Below are positions 1 to 12,599 of a stretch of DNA of 64,000 nucleotides, piece after piece. How positions within the stretch are numbered: position 1 is the first letter of the stretch; every line of letters begins with the position of its first letter. Source of the stretch: Brienomyrus brachyistius (Eukaryota > Chordata > Actinopteri > Osteoglossiformes > Mormyridae). A program made the position numbers and the translations under genes. A model generated the notes under the pieces. It did not search any database. It worked only from the letters and a program-made list of their open reading frames with translations, and was not told the DNA's origin. Location: the NCBI RefSeq assembly GCF_023856365.1, contig NC_064534.1, positions 10,498,536 to 10,562,535 of the forward strand, given 5' to 3'.

Positions 1-1400
1 AGACACTATTAGTTTGCCTAGGCAGTATTTATAAATTAAAAATATTCTTGTCGGCTAAGGTCAGGCTCACTAATTATGAATGATTTGTTTATTTATTTAT
101 TTATTTTTAAATTTTATTTTAAACAAATTATGGGACTGCTAATTACCTAATAATGCTATTATTAAAAAAAAACTTCTTTTAAAAAATCTGTTATAGGATG
201 AGGTTGGATAATCAATTGTAGTAAAATGAGGGGAAAATGTCTCCAGTTCTACTGAAAAAGCCCCACCAATACATTGTTATTCAAGGGCATTTATGGATAT
301 TGAGGGACAGTTAAAGTTCACACAACGTGAGCAGCACCGAGCTTTTCTTTTTTGTGAAAACACCTGACCTGCAATTTTAAAAATGAAGATTTAAATAAAA
401 ATTGCATTGGAGCACCAGGATTGCCATGAAGCCGGGGGCAAACACATGGCAAAAGGGACGTAGAGTTTTTGATTTTACCCCTTCCACCAAATGAAGTTCA
501 GGCATGACTTCCCTCTCCTGTGATCTGGGTCAGCGAGCCCCTCGCCATAGAGCAGGAGGCCTTATAAGTATGCCCATGGGCACCATTATCCATGCCCCCC
601 AACTCCCACTGCATCCAGGTGACCTCCTGTTATTAGCCTAATGGTCCCAATTAGTCTAACTATCCAGAACAAATGAGCCTGGCAATAAAGAAGGCCACAC
701 CCTCTGCTCCTTGCCCCCACCCAATCCCACCCCCAAGCCATAGCCTTGGTGATGTGGGTCAAGAGGATTCATAACCTGCCCCCCTCCCCCACAAAAGAAA
801 CACTACACACACAAAGGTACACAAACCAGCTTCCTTACCCCAAAGGTCGATTGTATTGCACACCTAATGAGGCGTATGGTTTGTCCCCCCCCCCCCCCCC
901 CAAATCATTCAGAATTGGTACATTCCTCTATAAAGCACCAGCCAAAACGGGGACTCGGCTCAAACCTGTAGTTAATTTTCCTTCACAATCTGCAATAAAT
1001 ACTCTGAGAGTGCATGCAGAAGGGCCTGATATTTATAAAATGGCTGGGAAGAAATACCGCAAGACAGCGTGAATCCAAAATGCAGAAAGACAAAAAAAAA
1101 ATGTTTTATGACCTCAGCATGACTGATCGCACCCATAAAACTCTTCACATACTTTTCAGCATATTTTAAAAAGCTCACCATTTAATAATGCTTACAATAA
1201 GGTAGAGTGCCTGCAAGTACAACACTGTTCACGGTGAGGTCACAAAACCTTTCCCAGAATGCCGTTGTGGTCTACTGGTGGCACATATGTCACTAGGGAG
1301 CATATCTATGACAACTGCAGAACCGCTAAACAAATTACTCTCCTCTTTTAACAGTAATAAAAAAAAGAGGATTTGGTAATGACAAGACATTACCTTAATG
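1..1400. other. Unique A+T-rich intergenic DNA
   Basis: No coding signal on either strand. Contains a C17 run (885-901) and TTTATTTATT simple sequence near 90-110. The short open frames here pass through the poly-C run and show no recognisable protein. Confidence 0.6.
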
Positions 1401-1406
1401 GGTAAC

Positions 1407-1694
1407 GCTTTACATTAAAGTCACCTTCATATTGCATTCATCATGCATGCATAGAACATTCTAGGCAGCATGTAAGCATACTTTAACATCCGAACATATC
1501 TTAACTGCTAGAATATACTTTAATATGAAACATTCTGATTATATGATTATAATATATGTTATTATCATATAATGTTTACTATTAATGTATATTACAACAG
1601 GTTTGTTAGGATGTTACGGTCTACTTACATGCTGCTTAAGAATGTTCTACGAATGCATTACAAAGGTATTGTGAAGGTGTGGGTGATGTAAAGC
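1407..1694. mobile_element. Palindromic MITE
   Basis: Arms of about 85 bp are inverted copies. The left runs GCTTTACATTAAAGTCACC to TTTAACATCC; the right, read inward, is GCTTTACATCACCCACACC to CCGTAACATCC. Both arms carry GTAGAACATTCT/ATAGAACATTCT and GCAGCATGTAAG. The A+T-rich centre has TATAATATAT. The layout resembles palindromic fish MITEs such as Angel; the family is not certain. Confidence 0.75.
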
Positions 1695-4280
1695 ATTTCG
1701 CTGAATGTTGTTGAACCACGACTTACAGTTTAAATATATCAAACATATATATACGCACATATAAGATCAAGCAGAAGATCGAATATGTGGATGGGGAGGG
1801 GGGTGATTCATTCCCAATGAAAGCCTTGCCCGGCACCAGGGAGGGGATGCTGAGCAGACAGTACCCAGAATGCACAGGACGGCCTCGTGCCGCCCCATCA
1901 TTCTCAGCCACGACGCCTCTCCCCAGATGAAGCTTTTTTCCTGCACGGGGCCCAGAACATGATGCATGTGAGACACAAGCAAGTCATTTGTATCCACCTC
2001 ACGATTTTCCGGAACATAAACGCCTGCCATTTGGAAGTGCCCAGGAGGTTCGAGGGGGGCAAACGCTGCGTGTATGTAGTCGTGCCACACAGGCCTGAAT
2101 GTAAAAACTGTAGCTGTGTGCAGACGTACCCCCCCCCCCCCCCCCCCCCATCTCCCCACACACCTGGATTCACAGCTCATTTCACCGCCCCAGTGCCACC
2201 TGGGAATCCGGCTCACCGGACGAGCGCTGTGTACCTAGGCTGTATTTGCTTAACACTTTCCCTTCTTCAAAGCCTCGCTCAGGGGCTGAATCACACACAG
2301 CCAATCGCAATCGCCGTGCTGTCCCACAATCCAGCTCGCGTCTGGAGTGGCCCAGTATCGAAAGTTTCATTTCTCATGTTCCATTTCATTGATAAAAAGG
2401 ATAAATAGCTAAACGCCTGTCTTAGCAGAGAGCTGTTATATATTACCATAGTGATGACACACCCCATAATAATGACCTAATTACCCCAGCCCCACATTTG
2501 ATGAGATTCACCTTGGTGACCATCTGCCATGCTTGGTTAACCCAACAGTCCCAAACCAATGGGGGCAAATGAATTCTACAGGAATTACAAATTAAGCCCC
2601 CATCCAAGCCATAGCTGCTTTTTTCCCAGTGAAAATTGCTCCAGTGACCATTCGCTCTGATCCAGATCTTTCAGGTGCTTTTCAAATGATTGTACAGCCC
2701 GATTATAATAAACAAAAAGCGGTCTAAAAAGGTATGTTTTCAACCCGAGTTAACATAAATGTAGCATATTTCACTGATTTCAAAAATATTGACCACCCAG
2801 CAGCCGGTTAACTTTCCAGAAGCTATAACCTTTATTGTAAGTCACTGGAGAGAAAGTATAGGAAATATTTCTGAAAGACCAGGTTTGGTCAAATATCAAT
2901 TTCATGGAGAAGATGAACTGATGAAATAGTTTCAGTTTTTAGGATCTTCTTTACGTGCAGTTTAATGTCCCCCTTAATTTTCTGCTTTAATAGTTGAGTT
3001 TGAGAAATTGGAAACGACAGGATCAATGTTTTGGACCGAAACAGTGGGTAGTCGCGTGTGATGGGTTATACCTATAGCACACGGACTGAGTGCCTTTGTC
3101 TGCATGTACAGAGGGGCCAGCTGCAAGCACAGGTGCCAATGTGATTGATCCTACCTCATTACTGACCCCACCTTTAATCAGAGGCCCACCACAGCGATGT
3201 CCTTCAAGAAGGCAATCGGGCGAATCCAAGGCTAAGTGTGACGGTCGGTGAAGATGCCTTTCCAACAAAACGAGAGTCTGTCACAGACCTCAGACTTGCA
3301 CGAGCACGAGAAGACATGAGTGGTAAAAATAAATCATGAGGCCCCCCCTTCTCTTATTTATAACATTACTCACATCTGCGTTCCCATGTCCGGCAAGAGA
3401 GACATGTTTTTGATCCTCCCCCCATCAGACTGAGGAGTTTTGCCTTCATCATTTCAGCTCACTGAGATTCTGGCTTTTTTATTTATTTGCTGATCTCTCT
3501 CTCTCTCTCTGTCTCTCTCGCTCTCTTTCTCTCTTTGCATAGAGGTTCTAGCAGGCAATCATCCGGGCTGTCCGGGGCTGCCAAAGACACCAGCATAAAC
3601 CAGGCATATTTATATGAGTGACTGGTTTTGCAGGGCAAAAGCACTGAGCTATACCGCTCTCGGAGTCGCATCTACCTTAAGCAGTGACCCGCAAAGCAAA
3701 CAACTGCACCCCTCTGCACACCTTCATTAGCATGAGGATCACTGCACTTGTTTGTACAGTGCGCGTACATTCACCCCCACGGGCCACTCGGCATCCTTTT
3801 GCCAAACCCATACACTGACAGCTACGCACCTCCAAGAAGAAACTCGCTACCGCCTCCCATCTACGCCTTCTCAGAAACTGATTTACTTTATCGAACTGTA
3901 CTCTTTCTGTGTCATGAGTACCTCCTGGACATCCACATGTGTGTTTTTGTGTCTATGTGTGGTGTACGGGTGCTACAAATTTGGCCTGCATTGTTGTCTT
4001 CATGTGAGTACAGCCTGCCTGAGCCCTGGGGCTCTTCTGACGTCAGTTGTTTATTGCTTGTCAGGGAGTCGAATGGCATTCTGAGGTAACACAGCAGAAT
4101 ATATTTGGAGGTCTACAGTACGTACGAATATTTTAAGCACTACACAGCACACACCCTGGGGTGTATTCGGCAGACTGGGGTGTCATGACAATAAAACACG
4201 TGGCTGAATTCAGAAATCATAAACTTGATAAAAGAATGCATTCGGAGCCGTTGCGGGTTTACGGTACAACAACCACGCCA
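1695..4280. other. Intergenic DNA with a CNE-like stretch (about 2240-2700)
   Basis: No gene recognised. A C21 run lies at 2129-2149 and a (CT)n stretch near 3495-3535. Between 2240 and 2700 the sequence is mixed-composition with TAATTA-, GATAA- and CCAAT-type words (CCAATCGCAATCGC, ATGACCTAATTACC). Such composition is typical of conserved non-coding elements, but conservation cannot be tested here. Confidence 0.35.
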
Positions 4281-4312
4281 CCCACACTGGGCCAGAAGAG
4301 AAAATGTGGAAT

Positions 4313-4635
4313 AAAAGCTAGCAAACAATAGTCAAGTGGGATAATGGCTAGCATACAATAGCCATGTAGGATACCAACTAGCATATCATAGCCGTGTGGG
4401 ATAACTGATAGCGAACAATAGCCGAGTGGAATCACAGCTAGCAAATCATAGCGACATGGGATAACAGCTAGCAGATCAGAACAAAGTGGGATATTTAACA
4501 AGCTGTAGTCATGTGGGGGAATAGCTAGGAAATCACAGACATGTGGGACAAGAAGTAGCAGACAATAATCATGTCGGATAACAGCTAGCAAATCATAACC
4601 ACGCAGCGTAACAGCTAGCAGACAACAGTGAAACA
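4313..4635. repeat. Degenerate ~30-bp minisatellite
   Basis: About eleven diverged copies of a unit like GGGATAACAGCTAGCAAATCATAGCCATGT. GCTAGCAnA and GTGGGATA recur at ~30-bp spacing. An open minus-strand frame across it simply translates the repeat (recurring IPHGYDLLAV-like words). Confidence 0.8.
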
Positions 4636-4692
4636 GGCTCCCAGCCACTGTGAAAGCGCACGATTTTGTCACTTGCTAATCATTATGCATAT

Positions 4693-4870
4693 TCACATTT
4701 GACATATTTAACAGACGCTTTCGTCATGACGTACACCAAAGCACATTACAAACTGAAGCTGAAGTCAACTAGGCATAACGGAATAGGAGCTTCACATACA
4801 TAGAGTGGAGGTGGGACTCGAACCAACAACCTGTAGATACAGAGGGTGATAACATTACCGAGAGGGCCGA
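4693..4870 (-). mobile_element. tRNA-derived SINE, old copy
   Basis: Read on the minus strand, a head with box-B-like GTTCGAGTCCCAC (around 4812-4824) leads to a tail resembling AAAGCGTCTGTTAAATATG at 4693-4715. The same tail type is seen at 22002, 35938 and 46618. Diverged, no clear target duplication. Confidence 0.6.
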
Positions 4871-4954
4871 CATTCCCCCTACATCCTACAGGCAGATACA
4901 GTCATAGCAAAGAACAATAAAACATATGTAGAGTTGCAATATTCTGAATTGTGC

Positions 4955-5155
4955 TAGCAGCACTTAAACAGTGGATCTCAGAATATCTGGACTATGTCCC
5001 ACTTTGGATCAAATCAAAGTAGTCAAGTACCAAATGGGTTAAAAAAAATTGAATCACAGTAACAAAGCGGCATAGCTTTCATGCAGACCACCAGGGGGCA
5101 GACTAAGTACCACTGGTGGCACGGCAACCACAGTTTGAGAGCTGCTGGGTCAAAA
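4955..5155. mobile_element. Probable decayed hAT-like MITE
   Basis: The right end, read inward, is CAGCAGCTCTCAAACTGTGG, like the CAGNGGTTCTCAAACT ends of hAT elements. The left end near 4958 (AGCAGCACTTAAACAGTGG) is only weakly similar. No clean 8-bp duplication found. Confidence 0.4.
5088..5101 (+). promoter_or_regulatory. CTCF-type motif CCACCAGGGGGCAG
   Basis: Exact fit to the vertebrate CTCF core consensus (CCASYAGRGGGCRS). It sits inside a probable hAT-like remnant, so it may be repeat-borne. Binding is inferred only. Confidence 0.45.
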
Positions 5156-5217
5156 CATGTCCACCATTGAAATATATCTGATGTATTGGGAAAAGGGGTA
5201 GGGGGTTAGTACCCTAA

Positions 5218-5663
5218 GGCGCTGTCCACACGGCAGGTGGCAAACCGCTCGGCGCAGGCGAAAAATTCGGTTTCCTGTTCACACGGTCAGTGGCGTACTT
5301 TCAATATGTGGCACTAAATGTGAGTTTAATTTGGTGAGGGAACTTCGTACGTATGGTGAGGATCCGTGCATTTTTTCTGAATTAAGTCTCAATATGATTA
5401 AGGTGACGTTAAGTAATTCAGGGTACTTGGACACTGCAATTATTAGTTGGTCTTCCATGTTGTTAAGTGCTTTGGTTTCCAAGTCAGCGAAGCTACCTTG
5501 TCAGAAACCGAAGATTATATCTGATGGGATGCCGCGCTGCTAGAGGTCAGCAAACTGCATGAAAGTTCAATCGATTTGAATTCTGAGTGGCACGACAAAG
5601 CCACAAAAACTGGGTGGTACTTGGCACAGAACTGCGCAAAAATTTTGCAGTGTGGACGCCGCC
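5218..5663 (+). mobile_element. PIF/Harbinger-type element remnant with TAA duplications
   Basis: The left end is GGCGCTGTCCACACGGC; the right end read inward is GGCGGCGTCCACACTGC. Both are flanked by TAA (5215-5217, 5664-5666), the 3-bp duplication expected of Harbinger elements. An internal frame at 5331-5543 begins MVRELRTYGEDPCIFSEL, which recalls the N-terminal region of Harbinger transposases. At 446 bp it is internally deleted and non-autonomous. Confidence 0.75.
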
Positions 5664-5666
5664 TAA

Positions 5667-8110
5667 GTCCGCAGGGGCATCAGTGGAGGAGGGGAGGATC
5701 CTCACTGAGAACAGTCTCTGGGGCGTACCACCAATGCAGCCCCAGGGCCCAGCCCCCCAGTGACATTAGGGCCCTTTCCAACTGCAAATCTGGCATAAAT
5801 GTGAAATATTTCTGAGATTCAGACACAAATGTCATACATATTATACTGACATCGTGACATGCTACTTTTATATCTCTCATTCTTATTATAGAATCTCATT
5901 ATGGTTGGAGTCATAACACAAAAAAGTACAATACTTAATTTTGAAATACTAGTTTGCAAGGTTTTGTAGTCAAACTATGTTGCTGAGTTGCTGAGGCGTG
6001 TATTTGACGAAAAAAAAGCATGTTTGTTGCGGTGCATGATGGCTACGATATTTGGAGGCTACTTAAAATTCATCATCTGCAACTGCTGCAACTGCCATAG
6101 GCCCAAGGTATAAATTTGGAAGTGGGGGGGGGGGGGGGTGATATAGTCCATTTCTGGCCCAGGGCACAGTGTCCAGTTGTTCTGCCACTGAGGACAGTCA
6201 TCATTGCTGTCTGCTGCTTAAATGGGCAAAGACTGAATAGGTGCAGGATTGTACTGTACTGTAGGTATATGAAGGTAAAGAAAAGCTGTTCACAAGATAA
6301 GACAAGCAAGACATTAATAAGGCGTCATTCCGCTTAAGCAGTGCCTTCCCCTACAGGGTCCCATTACACCCCCATGCTGCAGCATCACCCCCCAGCTCTA
6401 AGTTCAGGCAGATTACCCTCCGGAATAAAAGCGTTAAATCCATCCTCTTACTATTATTCATTGGATTGAACGAGGTTATATGCACTGTAAGCCATCAAAG
6501 ATTCCAGCAATACCTTTAGTTTAGTGCCAAGCCATTTTCCCAAAGTATTCAAGAAATGAGTTATAGATTTTTCCATGCGTGAAGCAGTAAGGTGTTAATA
6601 AGGCAACTGGTTCTGGAGTTTATTAAGGCGGACCGGCGAAGGCTGGATCTGAGACACGGGTAACATCTTCTGTCGTGGCGGCTTGATTTAGCAAAATGAA
6701 TAAATAAATAAATTAAACAAGAGGAACTTCTTTGATTTAGAGTGAGAAACAAAGAAGTGACATAATTTAGACAGATTAGCGTGAAGTTGCTGCGTCTGAT
6801 TTTCGGCTGTTTTATCCATCTCTGTCGCTACCCATCTCTTTGATGAGCCCATTGAAGTCCTCCGAGGTGCTGAAACACAATCTGTGGACAGCAGCCCAGA
6901 GGGAATCCGCATTGTAAGGAAGCCGAGCTAAGTAACGGAATGAATGTACAACCCTGTCAAGAATAAAGATATACATCATGCATGGAAGGAGGGCGTAACT
7001 AAGACCCCGAAAGATGGCCTGGATGAGAGAGTCACGACTCTGGCTAATAGACCGGTGACAGTGTCATGCTTCTAAGGGTTATCAGAGTCATGGGCCACAC
7101 ACTTGGGCCCCTAAAGCATCCCTCTACAAGAAGACAGATGAATGCAATATGCGGCTCAGATACAGGCAAGCACTCCCACAGGTAAATGAGAACTAGTCTC
7201 ACATCACCGATCCTCTGGGGCAAGTAAATGGCCCTTTAACGTCCTCCCCAAAGACGCAACTGGCATCATGGCGACAGATGCGAATACGTCTCTTTCTTTT
7301 TCCATACCTTTTTAAGGGTCCTGGCATCCTAGGGCTGGGCTAAGTTCCTTGGGGCTCCGGGAGGACATAGGTAGGGTAGGGGGGCCCACAGTGGGCCATT
7401 TGAGCTATTTTTTGGAGTCAAAAAGAAACAAGGAGGAATTAAAAATGATGGAACATCAGTAATATGCTAATGAATGCACAGGGTGCCAGGAGTAAAACTT
7501 ACCAATCAGGGAAGGGGAGGGAGTGCTCTTGGTAAAATTAGCCAATCGGGGGGAGGGGTATGGAACCGGTGGATCAACTGGCCAAATATAAGATATTTTA
7601 TTATAGAACTAGAAATATTATAAAATTAGAACATTTCAAACGACATGTTTTTATAAAGGGTTTGTGGACATTTGACCTATCAGTGCAGGACCCAGGGTCT
7701 TTTGCCCCTCCAACCCCCCAAATTCCACCCCTTAGCCTGCCCCCTTCAGTATCCCTTTTCATCCTAAGAGGGTCTTAGTGCTGAGAGTCCATAGCTGACC
7801 CCCCTTGTAGGAGGATGACCTTTTCTGTCCTCTCGACACCAGTCTGTGCAACCTGCCGGGCGTCTCCTGCACGCTACCCTGACAGATCGATCGGCTTTAG
7901 ACTTGATGCAGACCCAGTGGTGGTGATTTGTTTTAGACAGGCTTTACCTCTTAGCAAACATCGATCCCCTCTTTTATTAATGCTGTCATATTCTTTTCTT
8001 GTCCTCTGTGTATCTATCCCTCAGTGCCTTTTATTTCTGCTATAATTAGTTAAACTAAACCAAGAATCTGAATTTGTCTTCCCTCCACAGAGCCAAAGCA
8101 TCACAGGGAT
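5667..8110. other. Intergenic DNA, no gene recognised
   Basis: Contains a G15 run at 6124-6138. The rest is unique sequence with A+T-rich, homeodomain-like words around 6480-6760. Open frames are short and resemble no known protein. Confidence 0.5.
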
Positions 8111-8124
8111 AGCACCTTTAAGTG

Positions 8125-8480
8125 AATTTGGTAGCACTTTAAAGCACTCGTGTATAATGGATATGCTCATTAAAGTCATGTTTATTATGCATTATGACTG
8201 CCATATGAAGCTCTTGTGTGTAAATACTATCATAACGCAATACAAAACATCCTTAATTCTTATATCAACCATTATAAAGCATTATGAAGGTACATTAAAT
8301 ATAACATTTTAGATTAGAGTTTCATAGACCACTTCCAATGCATAATAAACATAGCTTTAATGTGTAATGCATTTTTATAAATAGTTATAACTGCGTTAAT
8401 AATACATTATGAATGCATTATAATGCATTATGAAGGCATATATATATATAATGCATTATGATGACTACTTTAAGTGTTGT
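8125..8480. mobile_element. Palindromic A+T-rich MITE
   Basis: TTAAAGTCATGTTTATTATG on the left is inverted at 8334-8365 (CAATGCATAATAAACATAGC). The left outer TAGCACTTTAAAG is mirrored by CTACTTTAAGTG at the right. ATAATGCATTATG words are self-complementary. Ends are approximate. Possibly related in style to the 1407-1694 element. Confidence 0.6.
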
Positions 8481-11460
8481 TGTAAATTTTAATGGGATAC
8501 CACAGGTACCTGCTAATACCACTGGTCACACACCAAAGGGAGAGACTGGACCAAGCCTGCCCATGTGGCTCAAGTTTGGACACCTACCAACCATGAGGTG
8601 CGTGTATGTCTGTAGGAGAGCATTTTCCCACAAGACAACATCAGATTCAGAAAGTAGACCACGATAACCTAGATAATGTTCTCTTGGAGGCATGTGTCTT
8701 AATTAAACCATGCACGGCACTCTGCAACAACTGGTTGAGCTGACCAGCAAGAGCAGACAGAGGCTGCCTCAAGGGTGGGAGTCACTGATCACTTCAACCA
8801 TCCTTCTGGTTAAGTCTTTCTGCCACCCACGGCCATGTCTGCATAGGGGTGCATTACGTGTCCACGGCAACCCTTCAGAAAAATTCCACTAGCTGCAGCT
8901 TTTCTTCAGTGAAGGGCTATCAAGCCAAAGGGGCGTGACATATTTATTTGGGTAATTAATGACATAATTGAGCTGTAAAATGCAATGGTAGCTCTATATA
9001 GGTAAAGTCAGTTCAGTTCCCTATGAACGTCGGCCTGTTGTTTGTTTGCGGTTGACTTTTCCTTTGAGGTCACCTTCAGAAGAAGCACATCAGCCTGTGA
9101 AGATAACTGCTTTCAGATGATTGTGGGCATTGTGCTAACTTTGTACCACACAAGAGTCACAAGTTGAGTCATTCTGTGTCACAAGTTGAATATATTACAA
9201 TATTTAACCTTTGCTGTGCAAGTTTGAGGGGGACAGTCTTTTTTTCACTGTCCTGTGTTTTCGCACCTCTGGGTTCTGGGTTCTCGCCCCATTGTATACC
9301 TGTTTGTGGATGGTATGATACTTGACTTGACCTAAGACCCTTAGCTTCTAATGTTAAACATTGCTGCAGTCAAGGCTCAGCATTGCACAGAAGCTGTTCA
9401 ACCTGGGGAGAACCTGGGGGTAACCCCCCGCCCCCCCCCAATAAGAGCCCAGGAACCCCCATAAAAGATAAAAAAAATATGCACCTGGGGGGGTGTCCCA
9501 GTTAAAATGACCTTCTTACAATATTCAGTGCCACCCCCAGTCTGAAAACTTTAAGCACCCCCCTCTCACCCAGATGACCCCCAGAAGACCTCTTACACAA
9601 ATCGAACACTGGCTGTCCCACAGAAGACCAATGTCCTGTTGGAGAGAACAACATCCCCTTGTCCCAACTCTGAGTTGACCACATACACAACGATCAAGCA
9701 AATGCAACACAGGAATCCAGATTCTCACCCTGATCCAAATCCACCCCTACCTGCTCCATGATATTTTCCAACGTTCTCTGAACACAACTTTTGGCCCCCT
9801 GAAGAGGACAAAGCCCTCAGCCGTATCCTTCATACATCAAAACTATCAGGCTAGTCCCAACTCATCTACTGACACTAAGGAAGCGGACTGATTCGATTAG
9901 AGATGAGTTAGAAAACTGTCAGAAAACATCAACTGCTCTGATCAGAGACGGGCAAAACAAAGTGTCAAAAATAAACATTTCACTTTCATGTCAGCCTGAT
10001 AATTGTTCCCATAACAGGCAAAGTGGCACGCGTTCCGTTCCAAACATGAAAATAAAACTTGATAACCGATTATTCGAAACTCTGATCACGTGCGTAGAAG
10101 CCCCTTGGGTTGGCCTTTATCTTCAGGCCCTTATTCTGGGCACTAGCGCCCCTAATTTGTTTTCCTGAAATAACGTCTCAGAGAAAATATGGTTGGTGTG
10201 ATTATCAGATAACTAACAGACAGCAGACAGTCCCGGGGCTGATTTGCTCTGTGTTCATCAAGGTATGACAATTTTAATGAATCCCCCCCACCCCCCTTCT
10301 TCCACCGCAACCTTAATTAGCACCAGTTCGCCTCCACAGTTGAACTCAGAAGATTGTTTTTTAACACTTCATTACTACGTGGCGTGCAGCGATTTTCCCC
10401 ATTCCGATGCTGTTCCTCCCTTCCGCTTTACCATCTCAGACGGGGAAACCTGGGTAACAGTTTGACTCCCTTCCCGATTCAGATCTGCTCTGCAATCACC
10501 CTCATGGGACCCATGCCCCCTGCCTCAATCCTCATCTATTAGCATTCAGGGAGGGGCAGGCCGCAAATGAGGAGGTAATCTCTCCATTCCCCGGCTTAAC
10601 ACACGCGTGTGTGTAAAAATCCCTCATCGGCCGAAGATAACAGAGACTCCGAGGTTAAAAGCGGCTCCACGGCTGCGTGGGGGAATTAATGCTCTGCTGT
10701 TTTTTATTGCCATTTAACCCCCTTTTCCTACACACGCTGATCAAAGTACTGCTTAGTCGAAGCCTAAACCTCCAGAACAATCTTATCCCCCGTGTTCTCT
10801 TATGCTCAGAGTACAGATTATGGAGGGTCTCGGAAGGTCCAGCCCTGGCTGTGGATCTTTAATACACCAGATTCTATTATAGCAAGCAGATAAAGGGATG
10901 GTTTCCTTAAAGGCTATGTGCCAAGTGAATCTAAGCTATGGACATTGACGGCGAAAGGTATTATTTTAGCCTTACTCTAGACCATGGGAAAAGAGCCAGT
11001 GAAGTACAAAGATTCCGTTTCCTGCCCCAGCCTACTTTATTCAGGCCGAGGAGTGATTTTAAACCAGAGCAGGCTATATTTAGGCCTACAGCTGTTGTCA
11101 TCATGACTACATCTCTGGATGCCACCTATTAATTACAGCAATCACTGGGACGCCGGCGATGCTTCGCGGGCACCGAGCCGTCCCGCTCTTTGGGCCTGAC
11201 ACGAAATCAAATCATTCACACAGCAGGCAGAAGCATTTACTGCGACTGTTTCAGAAAGTAACTCGGTAATGCAAGCGCCGGCGAGACGGCGTGAGCGCAG
11301 GCGTGTGTATGTCAGCCCGCCGTTTTCCTCGCGTTTCGCCGTGGACTGCTCCCGAGCTTGGCTGGGACAGTGTGACACTCCCAGAAAATAACTAGACGAG
11401 AAAACATGAGTTGGAAACTGTGGCACCTAAAAACGGGTATTTGTGTCAAAGATTATACTC
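8481..11460. other. Intergenic DNA with CNE-like blocks (about 10240-11430)
   Basis: No gene recognised. 10240-11430 has balanced composition with dense developmental-type words: TTAATTAGCACC, GGAATTAATGCT, ATTGCCATTTAA, GAACAATCTTATC. A CpG-rich patch at 11145-11350 follows. 9400-9760 is C-rich low-complexity DNA. I see no splice-bounded exon. Confidence 0.35.
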
Positions 11461-11467
11461 TTTGAGT

Positions 11468-11580
11468 TATGCCATCTATCCATCCATCCATCCATCCATT
11501 CTTCCGTAACGAGTAATCCAGTGCAGTGTCCCAGTAAGCCTGAAGTTTGTCTCGGGATGCCCAGGAAAAGAGGCAGGGGA
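11468..11580 (-). repeat. (ATCC)n with L2-tail-like SINE fragment
   Basis: CTATCCATCCATCCATCC followed by TTCCGTAACGAGTAATCCAG. This is the 3' end, on the minus strand, of the same L2-tailed SINE/LINE type seen at 27648 and 39811. Confidence 0.55.
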
Positions 11581-12268
11581 CACCCTTCTGTAGATAAGCT
11601 TTAAAATTGTTTTATTTGCTTAAAGATTTTTACAATCAAACAGCTTGATGATATAGATCTATTTGGCCATTGCTTAAATATGAACATATAGAAATTAAAC
11701 TCCAACGAATTCCTGTCCATTCATGGGAAAATCATTTAGAAAAATTCATGGTAAAAATAGCAGGCAGTGGAATCTTTTTGTCAGTGCTGTGACTCAGCCA
11801 CCCAGCACTATCAATCAAGTCACAGAGCATGACGACCAAGCAAATACAGTGTATAATGTAACAAAGGAACCAAAAATTACAAAAAAAAATCAGGCAATAC
11901 AACAAAGAAAATGAATGTTATATCACAAATACATTTTTAATAATAAGCCAACTGCCAAAATTACCCAGACCTAACTCTGCTGCAGTTAGATAAAAAAATA
12001 ATAAAGAGTATATTTCACTTGTTGATTTGGGAAAAAAAATGCTTCTTTCTAAAGGGATCATAATTTTCATCTATCATCATTCTAACAACTTATCACCCTG
12101 TCCAGTATGGATCATTTTCACAAGTAGTCTATAATTTTCTGTTACTTAATCTATTGCTAAACATTCTACACTGATTCTTCTGTATAACACTTTGCAGAAT
12201 ATAGCTTTTTGGGGAAAGAAAATTTCATAATGTTCCATAATGTTCACATTTTTTTCATATTTACTGAT

Positions 12269-12580
12269 TGTCACGATCGGAGTGCTGCAGCAGGTAGGTG
12301 CGGGTAGGTGCGTCAGGCGAGCGAGCAGGAACAGGCAGGCAAGCGGGATACGGGGAAAACGGGTCTTTAATCGGGAAGGTACGGGCAGAATGGGACATAG
12401 GCATCGACAACATCAGGTAACATCAGACGCTGACTGACATCAATGACGGACAACAGGAACAGGTCAGACCAGGACTTAAATGCACAGAGACTAATCAAAG
12501 TAAACGGACGATCAGGAACGAACACGTGGGTAAGCAGGGGGGCGTGGCACACACGAGGAGCGGACGGGCCGGGCATCACA
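12269..12580 (-). mobile_element. Solo LTR (312 bp) with 5-bp target duplication CTGAT
   Basis: TG...CA termini: TGTCACGATCGG at the left and CCGGGCATCACA at the right. CTGAT occurs immediately outside both ends (12264-12268 and 12581-12585). On the minus strand it begins TGTGATGCCCGG, has a TATA-like CATTTAAGTCC, a polyadenylation-type ATTAAA about 110 bp later, and ends CCGATCGTGACA. This is the order of a retroviral-type LTR, so minus orientation is favoured. 5-bp duplications fit Gypsy or ERV elements. No internal gag/pol is present, so it arose by LTR-LTR recombination. Confidence 0.85.
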
Positions 12581-12599
12581 CTGATACACTGTGCTTATA

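Noticed and set aside
4259..4672. 137-codon minus-strand frame
   Set aside because: Translates the degenerate 30-bp minisatellite; repeated IPHGYDLLAV-like words reflect DNA repetition.
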